Shown: positions 51,301 to 61,000 of the stretch, one piece after another
Position numbering within the stretch: position 1 is the first letter of the stretch
Layout of the letters: every line of letters begins with the position of its first letter
Source: Chaunax sp. Z400
Taxonomy: Eukaryota; Chordata; Actinopteri; Lophiiformes; Chaunacidae
Assembly (NCBI GenBank): GCA_037577475.1
Contig: CM075187.1
Location: 4,255,546 to 4,319,545, forward strand
Length of the DNA: 64,000 nucleotides
Direction: 5' to 3'
Program-made: the position numbers and the translations under genes
The notes under the pieces: generated by a model
Told to the model about the DNA's origin: nothing
Seen by the model: only the letters and a program-made list of their open reading frames with translations
Databases searched by the model: none

Positions 51301-52487
51301 TCTGTATGGTTAACATTCTCCTCTGATTTCCACAGACTGTCTGTCTGCGATGAAGACAAGTTTGGGCACAATGAGTTTATTGGGGAAACCCGAGTGGCCC
51401 TGAAGAAACTGAAGATGAACCAGAAGAAAAATTTCAACGTGTGCCTCGAGAGAGTTGTACCAGTGAGCTGAAACTCAATTATATTCAAACTACGGTTTGT
51501 TCCTCTTGTCAGAATCTCTTATTGACCCGCTGTAATTTCATTCCTCCTTGCAGACGAAGAGAACTGCAACAGCCGGGGGAACCAGAGGCATCGCTCTCTA
51601 CGAAGATGAGGCAATGCTTTATTTGCAAGCATATCTAAACATGGCAGCTCCCTCTGTTGAGTTTCATATAAATATTACCTTGAATCCAATTAAATAATCA
51701 TCCCTCCTCCTCTCTGCTCTGTCTTAGCCAGGGAAAGATGGCGGAGAGGTAGAGGAGCGCGGTCGGATTCTGATGTCCCTCATGTACAGCTCTCAGACCA
51801 ATCGTCTCATCGTGGGGGTCGTGCGCTGCGTTCACCTGGCTGCCATGGATGCTAATGGCTACTCTGACCCATATGTGAAAATGTAGGTCGAGTAGAAGGA
51901 GAAGCACATTTAGATTGTGAATGGAATAAAGAAATAAACTTCTGTACAATCCACAGATGTCTGAAACCTGACATGGGGAAGAAGGGCAAGTGCAAAACAC
52001 AAATCAAGAAGAGGACCTTAAACCCGGAGTTTAATGAGGTTTGTCGGACAATTAGTACAAATAGAGCTTATCCCTGAATTTTTATTGAATCCTTGTCTTT
52101 AGAGATTTTAGTCAGAAAAGTAGCTTTTAAAATGATGCGTTTATGTCTTCATCAAATTGCAGGAATTCAGCTATGACATTAAACACAGTGAACTGGCCAA
52201 GAAGTCTTTAGACATCTCTGTGTGGGATTATGATATCGGGAAGTCCAACGACTACATCGGTAAATATTTGCTTGGTGCCGTTGCTTTGATTAAATAAAAC
52301 TAAAATTCTCACCTGCTCACCACCTGCTTTTTATACCACCCTTTCCCTCCTGACAGGTGGGTGTCAGTTGGGCATCACTGCCAAAGGGGAGAGGCTGAAG
52401 CACTGGTACGAGTGTTTGAAGAACAAGGACAAGAAGATTGAGCGCTGGCACACACTGTATAATGAGAACCACGATGCTAGCGATTAA
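45388..52487 (+). CDS. rph3a: rph3a, rabphilin-3A, seventeen coding exons
   Basis: Complete coding region; exons 45388-45461, 45573-45584, 45814-45939, 46056-46185, 46290-46373, 46442-46613, 47610-47795, 47914-48090, 50466-50545, 50686-50760, 51092-51201, 51336-51462, 51554-51610, 51728-51882, 51957-52038, 52163-52259 and 52357-52487 give 1875 nt, 624 aa. Rabphilin-3A is a Rab3A/Rab27 effector on synaptic vesicles. The Rab-binding helix (LTDEEKEIINSVIARAEKME) precedes an FYVE-type zinc finger with Cys 92, 95, 109, 112, 117, 120, 134 and 137, then SGAWFF (147-152). A Pro-rich linker follows. C2A (from about 321) has GLADPYVKLHLLPG and C2B has ANGYSDPYVKI, both with the calcium-site Asp. The end is IERWHTLYNENHDASD. 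It is shorter than human (694 aa) because of the linker. Confidence 0.96.
46682..46713. repeat. perfect 32-bp palindrome in rph3a intron
   Basis: The left half CCCCCCTTCCAATATA is followed directly, with no spacer, by its exact reverse complement TATATTGGAAGGGGGG. It lies 68 bp after the donor at 46614. Spacer-free palindromes of this length are rare by chance. A fold-back remnant of a small transposon is one possibility. Confidence 0.95.
48600..48820. other. candidate conserved non-coding block in rph3a intron
   Basis: This is repeat-free, balanced sequence in the largest rph3a intron (48091-50465), with GGTGTTAATTTATTTTATTG and GTGCAAATAATTGGCAATAC homeodomain/POU-like stretches. No coding frame is supported. 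The call is texture-based only. Confidence 0.2.
49530..49830 (+). repeat. dispersed two-module repeat, copy D (best copy)
   Basis: Module one is AACCTCCACCAAGG, then TTGTTAGCAGGATTAAGTAA and AACTACTGGGTGGATTTCCA TGAAACGTGG at about 49588-49642. Module two, about 164 bp later, repeats the theme as CACAAAAACTACTGAACCGA and GAGACTTTGTGGAGGAGTG. It is inside an rph3a intron. Confidence 0.8.
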
Positions 52488-54430
52488 CCGCTTGCCCCCC
52501 CCTCCCTCATACAGCATGAGCTAAAAACCCTCATCTCCTCTCAAACTTGGTTTGAATTCATCTCCTAATGCACTGCATATTTTTTTTTTAATCTTTTCTT
52601 TCACTTCCTGCCCATTGCACAGCACCTCCTTTTTCTCCCTATGTAATATATCTCTTCTTCATTCTTATTAACAATTTCTCTGCCTGTGCTGATACTTAAT
52701 CTGCCTCTGGGACAAATAATGGCATAAATGAATTGGAGATTTCACTAATGTAAGTAAGACATCTGTCAGCGACCGGCTGCACGAGGACCGTCAATGCCCG
52801 TCAGTGATGTCATGCAGTCTGCAGAGCTCGATGCATTCTTTGAAATTTGAATTGCACTGGCACAGAAAGAGAAAAGCAATATGTTATGGCATCTTAAGTC
52901 ACAAGCATTGTTCAGAGTTAGAAAATCCTCCATTGTGCTCATGTCTGAAACTCATTAGACGGCCATTGTATTGTTTTTGCAATGACATCATGCTGTAGTG
53001 TAACACTTGAACTGAATAAGCATGCCAAGGCACAGAGATGATACAAATCTGCACCTTCATATATTTCAAATGTGCCCACTGTCCTGAACATAATGTATAT
53101 ATATATCCATGAAGAAATGTTTACATACTGACACATTGCTCAGGTTAGGATAGACATCTGATGTACAGATGATTCATAAGTACGTGGACCATGAGCTATA
53201 GATGAATCTAAGTTGCTATTTGTGATTTTAAATGATAGCACACCTAGTTAGACGTTAGGAGGTTTTAGGTATGGATAGTCAAGCTGTGAAATTTGATTTG
53301 CTGGAAGTGTGAATTGTGATTAGAGAAAAGTGAACACATTCTTTTCCTTCTTATTTATGGTGAGAATTGGCAGGAAAAAAAAGTGTTTTTTTTCTGCTGC
53401 CTCTGCTCTTGTGAAGCTCGTGGTTCACTCTGACACCTCACAGGTTTTCTACTGTAGTGTTTACACTGAATGCACACGGCCGGGTCTCTTACAGGTTAAC
53501 CTTAAAGAATTCGTCTGCCCCTCTTTACAAGATGAGAGAGGGTGCAAGCAGGTTATGTCATGAGTATGTGCAGCTTTTCCTGCATGCACGTTGCTTGTGA
53601 TTCTGGCGGGCCTGGGGCATTTGTTGCCCGCTCTTATCCCAGCTCACCCTTTTGCACAAAGCAGGACTCTTTCCCCTCTGCCACGCCCAATCATTCAGCG
53701 CTTTAGTGCGTGTCTGTTCCATAGTCACAGCAAAGGAAAGAAAGAGGGAAAGCACACCTTACAAAGTGGAAAGACCTCAATTTATACAGCTGTTTGCTAA
53801 TTATTCCAATGTCAAAACAAAGAGGAAGACAAAAAAATCCTATGCATGAAATGTCTTGTGGTTCAAGATATATATACTTTGTAAGAAATAAATGCTATTG
53901 TAATGTTTACACTTCTTCCCCATAACATTCCTGTTAATACTTTATATACAAGAGGCCATATTCTGCATGACTATATGGTGTAATCTTAATTGCATCCACA
54001 GGATAGGCTGATAATAACCTGAGCACACCAACAAAAGACTATTCCACTCTATCAGTAGCACATGATGAGGTGAGTCTCGTTCTTTGAATGGGACTTTTTT
54101 GTACATACACATCCAGTGTCTTGTTTTCTCTGCATTCTGCCACCCAGTAGCATCACACACTGTCTGGTGTGCTACTTCAGCATAGAGCTATTATCAGATG
54201 ATGAAACATCAATTATACTCAGTAGTTTTTTAAACAGGCTTCTCCCTGAGCTCAGCCCATAGCTGTCTTCTATTTGATTCTGCCAGTTCAGTGGAATGCT
54301 TCTCGGTTTATCTCTGTGTTTGTACATAGGTAGTGCATGCACTGGAAATATGTATGTTTGCAAATAACTTTGCATGTAAAGATTTTGCAGAGAGTTTACA
54401 CAGATCAATAAAAATCTAATGAAAACTGCT
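52488..54430 (+). other. rph3a: probable rph3a 3' UTR
   Basis: This stretch follows the TAA stop at 52485-52487. Canonical AATAAA signals occur at 53887-53892 and 54407-54412, so the 3' UTR may be 1.4 or 1.9 kb. No coding exon is supported. The rest up to 55063 is the short spacer before pla2g3, in which I see no clear promoter motif. Confidence 0.45.
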
Positions 54431-55063
54431 TCGTGTGTGACGACTTATTAGATGCAAGATATGAGTTCCAGTGAAGAAAAGAGCATAATGTATAATAATT
54501 AGACAATTATGATCAAATGATGAAAACAGCAACAGAAAGATTTTTATTGGATGTAAGGTTGCGAACCGATGAATACTTCAGTGTTATTATGATTTATTGC
54601 CCCCCACATCTCTACAAAGCCACAGTTTGAATCCATATAATATTTTAATCACAGTTTCTTGCCACACCTTTGCGCGCAGGCGTTGGCGATATATGAGGAA
54701 ATGTCTACATGTCACGACAGGCGCCGTTATCCTTATTCCTGGCACATATTCCTGCGCATTTTCCTTGGATGTGGGTTGAAGAAATGCAAGATGTGAATCA
54801 CGCTGTCGCCTACTTTGCATAAACGTGGAAATCATACCACCCGCACACACATGAACCCGCCAAGTTGAGGAGTGTCATATTTCTGACGAGCCCCCACAGA
54901 GTCAGACCAATGAGAAAACCGTTTATCCAGGAGGCACCTCGCGCAGTAAAGCCGACTGGTGCAAATGCTACACTTAATTTGGAATAATTTGTCCATTCAG
55001 ACGCCAATTTAACCATTCAACTGGTTTTTAACTGGACTGATCATACACTCATTCTATATTGAA

Positions 55064-58000
55064 ATGCAAAGCAGATGGCTCCTCCAGTTTCTGTCCGCCT
55101 TATCATCGCTCATTTTATTAAAAGCCCAAGATGTGATCGGATCAGGTCCCTCCTGTGTCCGATCGAGACCTGCAAACGGCGGACAAACGCGCGTAAACTT
55201 TTTGAGAGAGGACGCAGCCGGCGTGCGCTCCCTGTACCTCACCCTGTGGTCCGAGGATATGCGCCCGGTGTCATGTGAAGTAACTTCTAATCCACAGGTC
55301 ACGGAAAAATACCGCGCTCATTGTGACAGAGGCGGGACGCAGGGTCAAGACATCACCCAGAGGTTTAATATCAGTGTATTGCTGGCTCCGGATGCTCCCT
55401 GCGCGTTCGCCTCCTCCAGTGCGCCAAAGTTTACCGGGCGCGTAAGAAGAGATGGAACAAGATCTCGGAGGAAACGCTCGTGGATATTTCCAGGGACACT
55501 GTGGTGCGGCACTGGAAGCAGAGCGATCCGATACGATCAGTTAGGTGAGGATGACAGAGTCTGATTTTACTATTTTTGTGCGTTTTCATCCCTGATGTTT
55601 AGACATTCTTTTGTGCAAAGAGGGACATGAATGATCAAACAATACTAAGGAATGGTTTCCAATCAGTTTCACCTCCATATTGTGTGAAGACCAGGACGGT
55701 CACAGCCACTGGAAGTCAGAGCCCTCTGAAAGAATGTAAAATACAGACCTCAGGGGATTTCAGGGGCCCTATGGCTTTAAGTCCGTCAAATCCACCCCCA
55801 AACTCCAGCCGCTCTCCCAAAACATGCTGCAATACCAAAAGAGATGCAACCATTATAAAGAATCATTATACATTTATAATACAGTAACTCCGAAGTCCTT
55901 TTGTAAGTAAGCCCCCATGAGAATATTTACACAATTATTCACATTTACATTCAATAAAACATGAGAAACAGTCATCAGATACATTTTAGAGAGATATAGC
56001 ATTTAAGATAAAATATATTAAGATAACTTTCAATGATAAGTTGTATTAATTCTAAACAAACTGAACTGGATATTAATTTTTCTGTGCAGAAATCATGCCA
56101 CAAAGTGTCTTAGAGATTGCAAATTTGACATTTTCGGGACATCAGTTCCTTTAAGTGGAGCTGGTGGATGCAGTTAATGTTCATAATTGCAGAGAAATTT
56201 CAGTTAAACTTACACCGTGACAGAGATATTATCTATGGAGCTCTCTGATGTCAGGATGAATGGGGCGGGACAGGTTACACTCAAGGCTGAAGGCTAGGAA
56301 GGAGGCAATCAGTATAGCTAGAAATGTGATGTAGAGTTTTATTCTCATTTTGTCTTTTATTTATCTTGTAACACACAGTCTGGGACATATCGTGTATGTA
56401 CAGTGGAATTTAGAGAGAGGAAGGGGTCAGTGTTAAGGAGTGATCAAAAGATATTTGACCAGTTTGCCTCTATGTTACAGTCTTAACAGTGGTTTCTTTT
56501 TGATGTACACTTGCAAAACATAACCATAAGGCTGTTGGACATTTAAAGGGTAGTCATATCCAAATGAAGGGCCTCATTATAGGCTTTTTAAATTTCAGAT
56601 CTTGGTTTTTACAACCCATACATTTTTAAGATTCTAAAAACTGCCTTTGGTGCTTTTTTAATTTAAATCCAGTAAGAGATCTCTGTTTCCACGTTAAATG
56701 TCCTGCGACATGTCACTGAATTCAACCATTATTTTCTCCTGCAGGGATGTTTGAGCGTGCCGACAGATGCTGCCGTGAACACGACCACTGCCAGCATTTC
56801 ATCCCAGCCTTAACAAAGAATTATGGAGTCTTCAACCCCAATGTCTACACCGTCTCCCACTGTGACTGTGACAAAAGGTGAGCCCCAGAATGCACACCCC
56901 AGGAATCTGAACACTGAGTCAGGATTCCTTGCATTCATCGACTCTGGGGAAACTCCAAGTTATTCACACTTCTGCCTGACCTGTCCCCATCATAACAGTC
57001 AGGCTAGCATGGATGGTCAACTAAGGATAGACCTGCTCCAAGGCTGAGGTGTTGTGATAGTTTGTTCCTTACACTTCTTGGAGATGGAGGTGTGCACCTC
57101 TCTGTTTCTATGCTAGTAAATGCAAACTGATTTAAGAACAAGAATCTGCGACTCCGTGATACTGAGTGATAAATACCCCACACCAATCAGGCCTCTGTGT
57201 ACACTTTGGATGTCAAGAGCGAACACGTTGCTTGCTATTTTTATGTTTGTAGGGGATTCCATTACCACGACACAGTGACAGGTGCATATGCTCTCCTTCT
57301 AACGCCCAGTGATCATCCACGAGTAACTGACACATATTTCAAGAATTCACATTTGCAGCTAAAATGTTGTCAGCCATTAGAAAATGTTTGGTCTATCCAA
57401 AAGTTGTCAGACAAAATGGGGCGGCGTCTGTTATCGGTTATCAGTTCATTCTGACCTTGTTCTTGTTCTTTCCCCGCCTCTCACCAGGTTTCGACGGTGC
57501 CTTCTTGGTGTCAATGATAGCATTTCCAATATGGTGGCCTACAGCTTCTTCAACATCCTGAAGGTTCCCTGCTTTGAGTTCAATCAGCAGAGGCGATGCA
57601 CACAAATACATTGGTGGGGATTGTAAGACGAATGCCGACATTGTTGCTTGAAACTTTTTTTAACGTTTTTTTTATTACAGCAAAATAGTAATTTTTATAT
57701 CAACAAATGATAAAGGCAAACAGGAAAACAAAAACCTCCTTCTACCTCCCACCCACAGCCTTGCTATGGAAGATATTTCTACCTTATTCGCAATTGAAAA
57801 GTAGAAAAAAATGATTGAAGCTTCAGCGCCGTGGAAAGTTTAGGTATAGTAATAAAGCTAAGAGCTGCTGCTTGTGATAACACGCCTATACTTTACCAAA
57901 CCTCACCTCAGCTCTGTTTCAACAACTTTATCAAATTCTCTTACAAATAAATGATTAAGAAGAATGGCATTAGCGTGTATATGTCTGCCAAGGTTGAACA

Positions 58001-61000
58001 ATCCTACATGTCTGTTTTCCCAGCCCATATCTCACCCCTCCACAAAGTTTGATGGAAACTGGTTTGGTATTGAAAAAAAAGGCCTTTTTTTTTTACAGTG
58101 TTAAAGAACATGGAAACAATTTCCTCAATCCGCCTCTCTCTCTCTGGATCTGCACTAACATTTACTGGGTTCTTTCCAGTCCCATGCCCCACCCCTCCAC
58201 AAAGTTTTTGGAAATCCATTCGGAAACTCTTTGACCTTTTTCTAGCACTAGAGGCACTGCATTGAGAACCTCTACTGTAATAACTATAATCTAAAATATG
58301 CCTTTAAGTGGGATGCTCTTGAATTCCCTCTCTTTTACTGTACTTATCCTCTAAAGAAAGCACCAATTACAGGTGTTTGAAAGTATGCATCATATGCAAG
58401 ATAGGAACACAAAGTGTATATCCTCTTTCCTGAATAAATGTGCAAAGAATGTGATCTACAGCATAAAGAGGTTTTGGAAAGTTTTGGCTCTCTTTTTCCG
58501 TGGCATGGATTTAACACTCATGTTTATTCTTGATAGGTGCAAAGAGGCCACTGAGGCTCTACATGCTGTCTTTAAAAAGCCCCTCCCTTTCAACCGCACA
58601 GATGTTACAAGTAATTATTTGGACGACGTGGACAGCAACAATGTAACAAGCAGTGAAAGGCAGCATGTGACCGAAAGCCCTGTGATCACCCCACACACAA
58701 CTAAACCTAAGCACAGATTTGGCTGCAGAGACCCACACAGTGGAGACACTTTCTACCACCGACGGAGAAAGGGGAAAGGATGTAAAAGACACCGGAAACT
58801 GTCCACAGCATCAGCCTCAATGTCAAGGGCTCACAACACGACTCCTTCAGTGGAAACTAGTCTTTTACATTCTTCAAAAAGCACCACATTGATACCAACT
58901 AAAAAAAGGGGTGGAAAAAAGAAGAGCACCAGAAAGAGCCTGTCTTCTCAACCCACTCAGAGAAGCCAAGATGGATCGCAGGTGACCACAAACTCTTATC
59001 CTCAAACAACATCTACAACACACCGGCCATCGTCTCCACCAGCCATCACCGAAACCACAAACAAAACGGCTACAACACACCGGCCATCGTCTCCACCAGC
59101 CGTCAACGAAACCACAAAAAAAACGGCTACAACACACCGGCCATCGTCTCCATCAGCCGTCACCGAAACCACAAACAAAACGGCTACAACACACCGGACG
59201 TCGTCTCCACCAGCCGTCACCGAAACCACAAACAAAACGGCTACAACACACCGGCCTTCGTCTCCACCAGCCGTCAACGAAACCACGAACAAAACGGCTA
59301 CAACACACCGGCCATCGTCTCCACCAGCCGTCACCGAAGCCATAAACAAAACGGCTACAACACACCAACCTTCGTCTCCACCAGCCGTCACCGAAACCAC
59401 AAACGAAAGAGCTACAACACACCAGCCGTCGTCTCCACCAGCCATCACCGAAACCACAAACAAAACGGCTACAACACACCGGCCATCGTCTCCACCAGCC
59501 GTCACCGAAACCACAAACAAAACGGCTACAACACACCGGCCGTCGTCTCCACCAGCCGTCACCGAAACCACAAACAAAACGGCTACAACACACCGGCCTT
59601 CGTCTCCACCAGCCGTCAACGAAACCACGAACAAAACGGCTACAACACACCGGCCATCGTCTCCACCAGCCGTCACCGAAACCACAAACAAAACGGCTAC
59701 AACACACCGGCCATCGTCTCCACCAGCCGTCACCGAAGCCATAAACAAAACAGCTACAACACACCAACCTTCGTCTCCACCAGCCGTCACCGAAACCACA
59801 AACGAAAGAGCTACAACACACCAGCCGTCGTCTCCACCAGCCATCACCGAAACCACAAACAAAACGGCTACAACACACCAGCCGTCGTCTCCACCAGCCG
59901 TCACCGAAGCCACAAACAAAACGGCTACAACACACCGGCCGTCGTCTCCACCAGCCGTCACCGAAATCACAAACAAAACGGCTACAACACACCGGCCTTC
60001 GTCTCCATCAGCCGTCACCGAAACCACAAACAAAACGGCTACAACACACCGGCCATCGTCTCCACCAGCCGTCACCGAAACCACAAACGAAAGAACTACA
60101 ACACACCAACCTTCGTCTCCACCAGCTGTCACCGAAGCCACAAACAAAACGGCTACAGCACACCGGCCGTCGTCTCCACCAGCCATCACCGAAACCACAA
60201 ACAAAACGGCTACAACACACCAGCCGTCGTCTCCACCAGCTGTCACCGAAGCCACAAACAAAACGGCTACAGCACACCGGCCGTCGTCTCCACCAGCCAT
60301 CACCGAAACCACAAACAAAACGGCTACAACACACCAGCCGTCGTCTCCACCAGCCATCACCGAAACCACAAACAAAAGGACTACAACACAAAGTCACTGT
60401 TGTGGATCCAGCACGCCTCTGAGAGGCGACCGCTTCCATCCTCATTGTAAAAGCTGTTTAGAGCAAAAAACAACTCCTCACATAAACACAGCTGAACCCT
60501 CAACAACTACACACCATCAGCCGATCAAAGTGACAAACCCTGAGATTCTGTGGCTCAAAACGACGACGGAAACACCCGAACAAAACATGTCGAGTACGAC
60601 CGATTCTGCAATCCTGACCTCAGCGACACTAAAGGCAGCAGCCTCCGTTCAGAACGGTGGGACGACACAAAAGCAGATGGATTCCCATCTGCTTTGGAAT
60701 AACACAAGCCAGGAAGTCATGGGTAGGACCAAAGCTCCGAACACAGAGAGAGGCCTGAAAAGACATTCTGTGTTACATAATATGACAGGTGAGTCTACGC
60801 AGCTGCTAACCTCATCACATCTTCAAGGGATTTTCGAGCACAGGCCTCTCATAAATCTACATCAGATGTTAGAAGCACTATCTGCCATTAAATTCTTTTT
60901 TGAGCTGATAATGTTGGGATCTGTCCAAAGTGAAACTTATCATTTAAATTCTGGATTTAATGATGATTGCAACACTTGCAATAGTGAATTACTAACATTT

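Noticed and set aside
58373..58536. Upstream extension of the large plus-strand frame before exon 4 (starting MFESMHHMQDRN)
   Set aside because: This is intron 3. The acceptor at 58535-58536 joins TT/G to complete the WWGLCK junction seen in the family.
59002..60375. Antisense 457-codon open frame (and shorter ones on the same strand) across the pla2g3 repeats
   Set aside because: It is a by-product of a 57-bp unit without stop codons in that frame. It repeats the same 19 residues, has no partner exons, and the sense frame is joined to conserved PLA2 exons.
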